Source: an uncultured Oscillospiraceae bacterium (GTDB taxonomy: Bacteria > Bacillota > Clostridia > Oscillospirales > Ruminococcaceae). Taken from it: a stretch of DNA of 64,000 nucleotides. The notes under the pieces were generated by a model. The model saw only the letters and a list, made by a program, of their open reading frames with translations, was not told the DNA's origin and did not search any database. The DNA is taken from contig UQMF01000004.1 in assembly GCA_900542145.1 (NCBI GenBank), positions 62,001 to 126,000 on the forward strand, given 5' to 3'. This document shows, in pieces, positions 8,941 to 16,288 of this stretch. Within the stretch, counting starts at the first letter, position 1, and every line of letters starts with the position of its first letter. The position numbers and the translations under genes were made by a program.

Positions 8941-10067
8941 GATTCCTGCCATTCCTTATAATAGTGCGCCAGGATAAGGTCGGTCACCCTGCCGTAGGAC
9001 TGCGTGCCGTCCTGCACGCCCTGCGCCTTTATGAATCCATCGTTGACGGAGGTGGATATTTCCTGGACGCTTCCGGAGAATCGCTCAACGTAGTCATTCG
9101 TGGAAAGCAGGTCGCGCCATATTCCGGCGCTGGTGTCCTGCGCCATTTCCTGCCACAGTTCATAATCCGCGGCGTAGAGCGAGTTGGAGCAGTACAGGAA
9201 TGCGGACGCATAGCCGGAATACCTGAATTCGGGGTATTCGCTGTTTGTGCAGGCAAGAAAAGCCAGAAAGTTGCACTCGTTCTCAAACGCTATTCCACGG
9301 GAGTGCGCGCTTTCGTGGCTGGCGGTGAAGGGCTTGCAGAAATCCGGCTCTTCGGTATTGACGTTGCATTCCGCCAGGAAAGGGAAGTACATCCCGACAA
9401 TACCGGTGTAGCTCCACAGATAGGAAAGCTGCACGGGCTTCTGGCGGCTGACGCTGGTCCACAGGAACGGGTATTCCTCCACCAGGGGGGCGTAGCCGCT
9501 GTTCGTGCGTGAAAGTTCTGTCCATATGTTCTCGGTGAGTTTCACGCAGCCGTTTTCGTCCTCCGTCAGGAGTTCACGCTCCTCGGCGGCGTGGGCGGCG
9601 AGGTCGCGGCAGACCTCCGCGAGGAACTCCGTGGATTTCGGCGAGGCGTCCAGTTCCATCAGCTGTTCCATTGGCTCCCGGTAGTAGTTCGCTCCGTGTC
9701 CCGTCATGTAGATGAACGCCGCGAATGAAACGAATCCGGCGAGGAAGCGCCCTGCCTTTACGGCAGTCCGGCGGCGGTCGGGGCTTTTACGCAGGCGCAC
9801 GATGAATACGACAACCAGCGTGACTACTGCCGGGATCGCGAGGACTGCGCAGACCTCCGTCAGCGATATCGGCACGAGGGAGGTCAGGAATCCCACCGGT
9901 ACGGTGAACACCTTGAAAAGCCCCCGGGAAATGACATGCTCGGTGAATTCCGGAAAGAGGGGCAGCAGGAAATACATTGCTGCCGCCAGAACCAGCGGAA
10001 TGAATATCCACAGCAGTTTCAGCAGCCGCAATGCGGTGGGTGCGGAATTGGATTTTCTGTTTTTCAT
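8937..10067 (-). CDS. DUF3810 family membrane metalloprotease-like protein
   Basis: The 376-residue protein has three N-terminal membrane segments (about residues 15-37, 55-95 and 118-135) followed by a large domain containing HESAHSRG, a zincin-type HExxH motif, with a downstream Glu in ENECNFLA that may be the third zinc ligand. This is the layout of DUF3810 proteins, whose substrates are unknown. It is the first gene of the operon with a pseudouridine synthase and a HAD hydrolase. The start at 10067 has a perfect AAGGAGG seven bases upstream. Confidence 0.85.
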   Translation of the reverse strand: MKNRKSNSAPTALRLLKLLWIFIPLVLAAAMYFLLPLFPEFTEHVISRGLFKVFTVPVGFLTSLVPISLTEVCAVLAIPAVVTLVVVFIVRLRKSPDRRRTAVKAGRFLAGFVSFAAFIYMTGHGANYYREPMEQLMELDASPKSTEFLAEVCRDLAAHAAEERELLTEDENGCVKLTENIWTELSRTNSGYAPLVEEYPFLWTSVSRQKPVQLSYLWSYTGIVGMYFPFLAECNVNTEEPDFCKPFTASHESAHSRGIAFENECNFLAFLACTNSEYPEFRYSGYASAFLYCSNSLYAADYELWQEMAQDTSAGIWRDLLSTNDYVERFSGSVQEISTSVNDGFIKAQGVQDGTQSYGRVTDLILAHYYKEWQES

Positions 10068-10099
10068 GCGTACCTCCTTTGACGGATCAATATACATTA

Positions 10100-10128
10100 A
10101 TTATACAGGCTCCCGGGCGCTTCGTCAA
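10100..10128 (-). promoter_or_regulatory. Promoter of the DUF3810 operon
   Basis: On the minus strand TTGACG, a 17-base spacer and TATAAT precede the DUF3810 start by about 33 bases. Confidence 0.75.
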
Positions 10129-10166
10129 GAATTTTTAAAAAAATTCATGTTTTTTTCAAAAACCCC

Positions 10167-10195
10167 TTGACAAAGTGGTATGTTTGTGGTAGAAT
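10167..10195 (+). promoter_or_regulatory. Promoter of tRNA-Leu(CAG)
   Basis: TTGACA, a 17-base spacer and TAGAAT lie about 120 bases upstream of the mature tRNA. The leader between them contains a small GGGAG/CTCCC hairpin but no convincing gene. Confidence 0.8.
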
Positions 10196-10314
10196 ATATA
10201 CGTTGCTGATGAACGTCAACAACAAAGCGCAAGACACAAAAGTGTTCGCCCCGGCTTTTTCTGGGAGCTTACTCCCGGCGTTTCTACCGAGTCAAAAACA
10301 GAAACAATTCATAC

Positions 10315-10401
10315 GCAGGTGTGGCGGAATTGGCAGACGCGCTAGCTTCAGGTGCTAGTGATCGCAAGGTCATGTGGGTTCAAGTCCCGTCACCTGCACC
10401 A
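10315..10401 (+). tRNA. tRNA-Leu (anticodon CAG)
   Basis: A class II tRNA of 87 bases with a 7-bp acceptor stem (GCAGGTG with CACCTGC), discriminator A and an encoded CCA end. The anticodon loop TTCAGGT is closed by a CTAGC/GCTAG stem, giving anticodon CAG. It sits at the left border of the AT-rich island. Confidence 0.95.
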
Positions 10402-10406
10402 TAACA

Positions 10407-10453
10407 GGACACCAATTTTGATACAATGCGTATCTTGATTGGTGTCCGTTTTC
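10407..10453 (+). terminator. Terminator of tRNA-Leu(CAG)
   Basis: A 10-bp outer stem (GGACACCAAT with ATTGGTGTCC) encloses a GATAC/GTATC inner stem and is followed by GTTTTC. Confidence 0.85.
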
Positions 10454-10505
10454 TTTATCCGAAAGTCCTTGTTTAATGGGATTTGTCAACACAATTTAAC
10501 AAAAG

Positions 10506-10550
10506 AAGGCTCTGCGATGACTAAAAAACGGTCACAGCAGAGCCTTTTCT
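10506..10550 (+). terminator. Hairpin at the left end of the island
   Basis: AAGGCTCTGC pairs with GCAGAGCCTT and is followed by TTCT. The 10454-10880 interval holds this hairpin, a pair of GGGTGTGCA direct repeats 20 bases apart at 10588 and 10608, and a second hairpin, but no gene I can support firmly. Confidence 0.6.
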
Positions 10551-10645
10551 ATTTTTTACCTAAATACTATTTAACGAAAGGTCGTAAGGGTGTGCATTTT
10601 CGGCAAGGGGTGTGCACCTTTAAATTATTCCTAAAATTAACAAAA

Positions 10646-10688
10646 AGCCGCAGGACTTGCTTATTAAAATTTTAGCAGTCCTGCGGCT
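10646..10688 (-). terminator. Terminator-like hairpin, read on the minus strand
   Basis: AGCCGCAGGAC pairs with GTCCTGCGGCT. On the minus strand the stem is followed by TTTTTG, so it probably ends transcription coming from the EamA side. Confidence 0.65.
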
Positions 10689-10691
10689 CTG

Positions 10692-10838
10692 TTATTTTAC
10701 CATTCTAACCTTAGTGTCGCTTCCATAAAGAGCTACTTTTATCCCATTGCAGCAACATCTGCATATAGTAAAATTCGATCTGTGGTTCAGAACTGTGAAA
10801 TTTAGCACTAAGAATATATCAGGTTGGAGTAATAAATA
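10692..10838 (-). other. Possible Cys-rich peptide fragment, unassigned
   Basis: A minus-strand frame of about 48 codons without a start codon ends with ICRCCCNGIKVALYG and a TAA. The cysteine cluster and the terminator right behind it suggest the tail of a decayed small protein. I do not recognise a family, and it may be chance. Confidence 0.2.
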
Positions 10839-10880
10839 TCAAAGCTTTTCAAAAGTAATTTGATGCAGAATATTTTAAAT

Positions 10881-11717
10881 TTACGCCAACTGAAAAGCCA
10901 CTATACCCACAACGCAGATAATACTTCCGATCAGATTGAGCCGTGAACGCTTTTCTCTGCGGATCAGACCTATCACGAAAAGCGTTACAAGGATCATCGG
11001 CTGAATGAACGAGTAATTTGCAAGGCTTATAGATATAACCGCATTTTCAAGCAGCATTCCGAGCGTATTGGGAATTCTGGCAAGCACTACCTTAACAACG
11101 CCGCTTCGATTATTCTTAATAAGTTCCCTGATATGAACTCTCGGCAGCATTATCAGCGAAATTATCACCATAGCTGGCAGAAGCTGCATGGTTGATGAAA
11201 CATATGAAGAGAAACTCCTTATAATAAGACCATACCCATATTTTGAAACAAGATACAGCACCAACGGCAGAATTATCTGTTTATAGTTTACACCGCCACC
11301 TTTGGATGACCTCGCAACAAATACAAGGCCTGCGGCTGTTGCAAATATGCAAATCAGTTTGTTAATACTGAGTTCAGACCCGAAAAGGATATCAGTGAAA
11401 TAAGACGCAAACAGGGTTATCCCGAGCCACGCTTTCAGCTCAAAAGCAGAAAGCTGTTTCAGCACCCGTGCGCTCATTTGGAATTCAAGCATTTTGCACA
11501 CTGCAACCAGTGATATTGCTAAAAAAGATTGCCACGTCAAGCTGAAACTTAAATTCTGAAACGGCAGGCTTACAGCAAGGAACACCGACATCGACGAACA
11601 CATAAGGAATGTAAATTCATCGCCCGATAAGTTTGCCTTAGCAGCGGCGTATTTGTCATTCAGCGAGCATATTGTGTAGCAGGCTGTCACAGCGAGCATT
11701 AGAATAACAGCGTTCAT
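10881..11717 (-). CDS. EamA-like (DMT superfamily) transporter
   Basis: The 278-residue protein consists of about ten hydrophobic segments arranged as two similar five-helix halves, the pattern of drug/metabolite transporters. The end of the first half (SAFELKAWLGITLFAS) resembles the EamA signature. Its substrate is unknown. It follows the GH2 gene on the same strand with a gap of 42 bases, so it may move a sugar or aglycone related to that enzyme's substrate. It lies in the AT-rich island. The start at 11717 has AGAGGT upstream. Confidence 0.8.
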   Translation of the reverse strand: MNAVILMLAVTACYTICSLNDKYAAAKANLSGDEFTFLMCSSMSVFLAVSLPFQNLSFSLTWQSFLAISLVAVCKMLEFQMSARVLKQLSAFELKAWLGITLFASYFTDILFGSELSINKLICIFATAAGLVFVARSSKGGGVNYKQIILPLVLYLVSKYGYGLIIRSFSSYVSSTMQLLPAMVIISLIMLPRVHIRELIKNNRSGVVKVVLARIPNTLGMLLENAVISISLANYSFIQPMILVTLFVIGLIRREKRSRLNLIGSIICVVGIVAFQLA

Positions 11718-11759
11718 GATTGACCTCTATTATGATGAATGAAAAACATACAGACACGT

Positions 11760-13811
11760 TTATTTACCTGTCCAGAATGCATAGTCGGTTCTTGATGTTC
11801 CGTCGCTGAAATATGCTTTAGCACATATTTTGTTCTTCGTGCCGGGTTTTATCTTTATATTTTTCCACACAAAAACAGTGCTCTCGTCATCAGAAAGCTC
11901 ACTGCGTGATATTCTGCCGTGCGAAACATCATTTATACAAAGCTCCACTGCGTCCGCATTTGAATATACCTTTACAAAAGGCACATTACAAGCCCTGAAT
12001 TCATGCCTTCGTTCAGTTATATAAACGGTTTTTTCGCTGCTCCATACGGACCTGTAAAAGAAATATACGTCCTTTGGAATACGCTCCCTTGTGCAAAGAC
12101 CCTTGTCGTTCTGCGATTTTGTATCTCCCTCTGTTCGTCCGTAGGACGCAAAATCGAACATACACCATATAAATTCAGCCCACAGGTACTTTCTTGCCGA
12201 GAATTGTTTCCACAACATTTCGTGCAGCTGCGACTGATAGTTCTCATAATGCCGTACTCCGACAGGGTCTATGTCGCTTTCCCAATCTACATTATCCTTG
12301 TGCTGAGAAATCGCCCCACCGCCGCCGTATTCGGAAAGGCAGACAGGGCGCTTTTCCTTTTCGTTATGGTATAGGTCAAGCCATTCGCCGAAATTCTCCG
12401 CACTGCCGGCCTCCTTATACCAGCCAAAATAACGGTTATACCCGACCACATCGGCAGGTAGCTCCAGGAATCTGCCGTAAAACTGATTGTCTGCAAAGGT
12501 TTTCAGCCTTGTATCATCCTCTTTACAAGCAATTTCATAAAGCTCATTGTAAAGCCCGAATATTTCATCGGTCATCTGGTGAAGTTCGTTGGACAATCCC
12601 CAGACAATAACTGACGGGTGATTGTAATTCTGCCTGATAAGTTCACGAAGCTGCTGCTTTGCGTTATCTCCAAAGCCGTCTGAAAGGACATGAGCATCGC
12701 TTTCATCGGCAGACATTTTATTGATTATGCCTATCTCCGTCCAAACGCACAGACCCAGCCTGTCGCATAATGAATATTCGTGGTCACAATGCTGGTAGTG
12801 AGCCATTCTTACAGCAGTGCAGCCCATGTCACGAATGATATGATAATCCCTCTCACGCTGAGCGTCAGTCATTGCCCAGCCGGATTCGTAACTGTCCTGA
12901 TGGTAGTTCACCCCATGGAGCAGATATGGCTCGCCGTTGAGGAAAAAGCCGTTATCGGCATCTATACGGTATGAGCGTATTCCGAATTCCTGTTCAATGC
13001 TATCGACGGGTTTCCCGTTGTAGAATAAGGTTATCTCCGCACGATAAAGAGCCGGAGAGTTTACTCCGTTCCAGAGTTTCGGACGGTTGATTTTTCCCGA
13101 AAGCGTTATCCTGTCTTTGCCTGCCCTGCCGAAAAGCTCCGTTACAGGCTTTCCCTGCGGATCATATATCGCAGCCTTAGCCTCTGCGGTTTCTGCTTTA
13201 TCCAGCTTGACAAGTATGCTTATATCCGCAGATGTTTCAGAAATATTGCGTGGGGTTATATATACTCCGCAGGAGCCGCTGTCGTTCAGAGCAATATGAA
13301 CGGAATCAACTATTATCAGTTTTACACCCCTGTACAAGCCGCCCATTTTTGTGAAATCTCCATTGTCGGTTATCGGCGCAATATGATCGGTGGGAGCATT
13401 CGATACGATAACAGCTATCAGGTTGTCTTTGTCCGGGTATATATAGTCCGTAATATCAAATCTGAATGCTGAATACCCTCCGCTGTGCTCTCCTGCAAAC
13501 CTGCCGTTTATATAGACTCCTGCAACAGTATTTGCACCTTCGAATTCCAGATAGAGTTCTTTTCCGCTGCATTCTTCAAAACTCAGCGCAAGGTTTCTGC
13601 GGTAGCATACAGTTCCACGGTAGTAGTTCCCATCGTCGGCAGCTGTCATTCTGCCTGCACCGTCTTCAGAATTATATGTATGCGGCAGTATAACAGGCTG
13701 CCATGATGCATCTTCATATTCGGGAGAGATAGCATCATTTTTCGATATATTCATTTCTGCCGGAAGCTTTGTGAATCTCCAGAAATCGTTTAGTTCCCTG
13801 ACTGTTCTCAA
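11760..13811 (-). CDS. Glycoside hydrolase family 2 enzyme (beta-galactosidase/beta-glucuronidase type)
   Basis: The 683-residue protein has the GH2 order: jelly-roll domain (about 1-165), immunoglobulin-like domain (about 180-280), TIM barrel (about 285-560) and a C-terminal beta-sandwich. The acid/base Glu409 lies in GLSNEL and the nucleophile Glu494 in CLSEYG. No signal peptide is present, so it acts on imported glycosides; the aglycone and sugar cannot be read. The start is TTG at 13811, directly behind AAGGGGTGA; the frame continues upstream to 13862 but that part lies inside the promoter. It is transcribed divergently from an AraC regulator and followed by an exporter. Confidence 0.88.
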   Translation of the reverse strand: MRTVRELNDFWRFTKLPAEMNISKNDAISPEYEDASWQPVILPHTYNSEDGAGRMTAADDGNYYRGTVCYRRNLALSFEECSGKELYLEFEGANTVAGVYINGRFAGEHSGGYSAFRFDITDYIYPDKDNLIAVIVSNAPTDHIAPITDNGDFTKMGGLYRGVKLIIVDSVHIALNDSGSCGVYITPRNISETSADISILVKLDKAETAEAKAAIYDPQGKPVTELFGRAGKDRITLSGKINRPKLWNGVNSPALYRAEITLFYNGKPVDSIEQEFGIRSYRIDADNGFFLNGEPYLLHGVNYHQDSYESGWAMTDAQRERDYHIIRDMGCTAVRMAHYQHCDHEYSLCDRLGLCVWTEIGIINKMSADESDAHVLSDGFGDNAKQQLRELIRQNYNHPSVIVWGLSNELHQMTDEIFGLYNELYEIACKEDDTRLKTFADNQFYGRFLELPADVVGYNRYFGWYKEAGSAENFGEWLDLYHNEKEKRPVCLSEYGGGGAISQHKDNVDWESDIDPVGVRHYENYQSQLHEMLWKQFSARKYLWAEFIWCMFDFASYGRTEGDTKSQNDKGLCTRERIPKDVYFFYRSVWSSEKTVYITERRHEFRACNVPFVKVYSNADAVELCINDVSHGRISRSELSDDESTVFVWKNIKIKPGTKNKICAKAYFSDGTSRTDYAFWTGK

Positions 13812-13838
13812 AAAAATCACCCCTTCGTATTTTAACAG

Positions 13839-13880
13839 ATTATAACGCTTATTGACAAACAAGTCAATGAATGATATTAT
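13839..13880. promoter_or_regulatory. Divergent overlapping promoters of the GH2 and AraC genes
   Basis: On the minus strand TTGACT at 13867-13862, a 17-base spacer and TATAAT at 13844-13839 serve the GH2 gene. On the plus strand TTGACA at 13852-13857, a 17-base spacer and TATTAT at 13875-13880 serve the AraC gene. The two -35 boxes form an inverted repeat TTGAC-N6-GTCAA at 13852-13867, so the polymerases should exclude each other. Confidence 0.82.
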
Positions 13881-13918
13881 TAAGATATAACGATTTTAGC
13901 ACAGGCGGTGAATTAATT

Positions 13919-14734
13919 TTGAAATTCTACGATTATCCGATAATCAGCAAAGAAAGCAGTCTTCCCGTCTTTTTGGTGAGCGTAGGGTTGAACGAATGGC
14001 AGTATCATGTAATCTGCGGCAATGGTGACAATTATGCCAAGGCTCTTTATTGTACAAAAGGAAGCGGCGTACTTATAATAAACGGGGAGAAACATATAAT
14101 AAATCCGTACACCTCATTCTTTATTCCTGCCGGCTGTCCGCATGAGTATTATTCAACGGACGAATCCTGGGATACGCATTGGATAAAACCGTCAGGAAAA
14201 TCCTGCACTGATATGCTCAAAGCACTCGGCTTCGACAAGCCGAAAATCTTCCATCTTCCAAAGGAAGAAATTACATATCTTGACCACTGTTTCAGATGTA
14301 TGCACGAGGCGCTTCTCTCTGACAAGGTTGACGGAAATTTCAGAGCGTCGGGCTATCTGTACAGCTTTTTTATTGAATTAAGCCGTCTTGCTACGAAAGG
14401 AAAAGGCAGTGTACAAATAACCCCTGCGGTAACAAAGGCGATCGCTTATATTGACGAGAATTATATGAAACAGCCCGGTCTTGAATCCATAAGTAAAGCA
14501 GCAGGCGTTTCTTCGCAGCATCTGTGCAGATTGTTCAGGCAGACACTGAACTGTCGACCAATGGAATACATCACAAAGCGCAAGATACAGGCGGCTAAAA
14601 TGCTTCTGGCGGAAACGCAGAAAACTGTCGAGCAGATAGCTGAAGAAACAGGCTTCTGTGACAGCAGCTACTTTTGTAAGATTTTTAAAAGATATGAGTG
14701 TATTACTCCAACGCAATTCAGAAATGCAGAATAG
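13919..14734 (+). CDS. AraC family transcriptional regulator
   Basis: The protein of about 271 residues has an N-terminal cupin (including NPYTSFFIPAGCPHEYY) and a C-terminal AraC double helix-turn-helix ending in the CITPTQFR signature. It most likely senses the GH2 substrate or product and controls the divergent GH2-EamA operon. The ATG at 13871 cannot be the start because it lies upstream of and inside the -10 box; TTG at 13919, with GGCGGTGA eight bases upstream, is the first plausible start on the transcript. Base composition is AT-rich like the rest of the island. Confidence 0.85.
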   Translation: MKFYDYPIISKESSLPVFLVSVGLNEWQYHVICGNGDNYAKALYCTKGSGVLIINGEKHIINPYTSFFIPAGCPHEYYSTDESWDTHWIKPSGKSCTDMLKALGFDKPKIFHLPKEEITYLDHCFRCMHEALLSDKVDGNFRASGYLYSFFIELSRLATKGKGSVQITPAVTKAIAYIDENYMKQPGLESISKAAGVSSQHLCRLFRQTLNCRPMEYITKRKIQAAKMLLAETQKTVEQIAEETGFCDSSYFCKIFKRYECITPTQFRNAE

Positions 14735-14774
14735 GGTTGATAAACGAATTGCTTGCCTCAATTCGAAAAACAGA

Positions 14775-14816
14775 AAGGCATCATGCGTTCAGACACGATG
14801 CCTTATATACTTTTTT
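14775..14816 (+). terminator. Terminator of the island AraC gene
   Basis: AAGGCATC pairs with GATGCCTT and is followed by ATATACTTTTTTA. Confidence 0.75.
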
Positions 14817-14970
14817 ATTCTCCAACTCTGACTTCAGTGCCGTTGTAAAACATAAATGTTATCTCTCCGTTCCTGTGGACGATTGCTTTCTCTACCATCA
14901 CAGTCCATAAAGTGTCGTTCCACTCGCTCAATACGGTCGGTTGTTTTTTCAGAGTTCTTATGTAAAGCGC
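14815..14970 (-). pseudogene. Remnant of a large serine recombinase (C-terminus only)
   Basis: The last 50 or so codons read IRTLKKQPTVLSEWNDTLW, then a VEKAIVHRNGEITF strand and a final FYNGTEV. This is the usual end of TndX/TnpX-type serine recombinases of clostridial transposons (an LxEFDxxLW motif, then a VxV-hydrophobic-FxFKxGTE hairpin). The catalytic resolvase domain is absent. It marks the former presence of an integrative element at the right end of the island. Confidence 0.6.
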
Positions 14971-15124
14971 CATTGATAATCTCGATAGCGATAAGTTTAA
15001 TCCTGACATTATAAAGCTATCAACACTTAACAAACTGTATGTTGCAATGACACGAAGTCGTGGGGATTTGTATCTAATGAAAGGTTCAACCTTCAAAGCA
15101 TTAAAAGACGCTTACACTATATGA
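14966..15124 (+). pseudogene. Remnant of a UvrD/Rep-like superfamily 1 helicase (C-terminus only)
   Basis: A short frame without a start encodes IKLSTLNKLYVAMTRSRGDL and then LYLM, followed by KALKDAY and TGA. LYVAMTRSR is motif VI of UvrD-type helicases. All other helicase motifs are missing, and the frame overlaps the opposite-strand recombinase remnant at its left edge. This is debris of a longer gene, probably from the same mobile element or a defence module it carried. Confidence 0.6.
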
Positions 15125-15424
15125 GGTGAAATCTCAGACGATGACTCCAGGCTGACTGCGGACGAGATCGCGGAAAAGGCAGGCTACCAGCGGAACTACT
15201 TTTCCGAGCTTTTCCGCCGGGAAACCGGAGTCACCATCACGCGTTATATCCTTGAGCGCAAGATAGAAGCCGCCAAAAGCCTTATCTCCGGCGGAATAGA
15301 GCTGTCGCAGATAGCGGAAATGCTGGGATTCTCCTCGCAGAGCCATTTTTGCAGCCGATTCAAAACCGTCACTGGAATGACCCCGGGGGAATACAGGACT
15401 CATTCGGAATCGTACTCTGAGTAG
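15125..15424 (+). pseudogene. AraC family regulator lacking its N-terminal half
   Basis: The frame begins without a start codon directly after the TGA of the helicase remnant, in the same reading frame, and encodes about 98 residues: a complete AraC DNA-binding domain with LTADEIAEKAGYQRNYFSEL at the start and MTPGEYR at the end. The sensor half is missing. Codon use is GC-rich like the host chromosome, unlike the sequence to its left, so the junction near 15124 is the right boundary of the island. Confidence 0.7.
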
Positions 15425-15573
15425 GTCATTATCAATGTGGAATAGTGTAAATGCGAAGAAAACGTTTACATCATATCTTGCATTCTATATGATGATTTTA
15501 CACAATTTTAGCGTTCAAAAGCCGGAAGAATTCACAAGATTAGCTTTGATTGTACAAAATCAACAAATACCGC

Positions 15574-15623
15574 TTTACATGTTGAAGATTTTATTGTATA
15601 ATGTAATGTATACTAATGTATAC
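15574..15623 (+). promoter_or_regulatory. Promoter of the cobU-pilT unit with a candidate operator
   Basis: TTTACA at 15574-15579, a 17-base spacer and TATAAT at 15597-15602. Immediately downstream lies a tandem AATGTATAC repeat with 10-base spacing (15605-15623) that also forms GTATAC-N4-GTATAC, a likely protein-binding site at the transcription start. Confidence 0.65.
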
Positions 15624-15687
15624 GATGAATGCTATTGGTATATTCTGTATTCATCACCACAATAACTCTGAAAGGAACGGTGGCGAA

Positions 15688-16233
15688 ATGTCCAAATCCA
15701 TACTGATAACAGGAGGAGCGGCGAGTGGAAAATCCCGGTGGGCGGTGACGAATTACTCACGCTACGACTATGTTCTCTATCTTCGCACCGGGGAGGCAGT
15801 TGACCCGGATATCCTGCACCGTATCGAATACGGCAACAATCAGAACGGCGTAGAATGGGACATCGTGTCCGGGATCACGGACAATCCTGCGGCGGCTATC
15901 GGCGACCATAAGTTCGTTATCTTTGACCGGCTGAGTGATTACGCTTCTCTCGTGCTGGACAGAATGTGTCCCGATATCACCGCGATGACCGACGAACTGA
16001 TGAAATCCATCGAGAAAACGGTGATCGCCGACGTGGAGTCCATGCGTGACCGTATCCGCGAAAACGACGGCAGCATGACAATAATCACCCTCGAAACCGG
16101 ATTCTCCGTTGCTCCTGACGACCTCCGACAGAAGGTATTGCGCAGGATAATCGGCGACATCAACCAGCGTATCGCAAATTCCTCGGACGAGGTTTATTTC
16201 TCCGCGAGCGGAATTCAGTTCAAGATAAAGTGA
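15688..16233 (+). CDS. cobU: CobU-like adenosylcobinamide kinase / guanylyltransferase
   Basis: The 181-residue protein has the CobU P-loop GGAASGKS at residues 8-15 and the family's terminal pattern in which an ETGFSVAP segment is followed by GDINQRIANSSDEVYF and SGIQFKIK. CobU phosphorylates adenosylcobinamide and attaches GMP during cobalamin assembly or salvage. No other cobalamin genes are nearby, so it may serve salvage or a different nucleotide reaction. The sequence is a diverged family member. The start at 15688 matches the first family residues; upstream in-frame ATGs lie in the leader. Confidence 0.75.
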   Translation: MSKSILITGGAASGKSRWAVTNYSRYDYVLYLRTGEAVDPDILHRIEYGNNQNGVEWDIVSGITDNPAAAIGDHKFVIFDRLSDYASLVLDRMCPDITAMTDELMKSIEKTVIADVESMRDRIRENDGSMTIITLETGFSVAPDDLRQKVLRRIIGDINQRIANSSDEVYFSASGIQFKIK

Positions 16234-16288
16234 TCCGCGGCTCCTGAATACAACAAATCAAGAATACATACACGGAAGGAAGAACACC

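Noticed and set aside
10439..10675. A 78-codon plus-strand frame after tRNA-Leu
   Set aside because: It overlaps a terminator and two hairpins, has no ribosome binding site and looks unlike any protein family.
13871..13918. ATG at 13871 as the start of the island AraC gene
   Set aside because: The codon lies in the spacer of the gene's own promoter, upstream of the transcription start; TTG at 13919 has a proper ribosome binding site.
15435..15665. A 76-codon frame before cobU
   Set aside because: It covers the cobU promoter and has no ribosome binding site.
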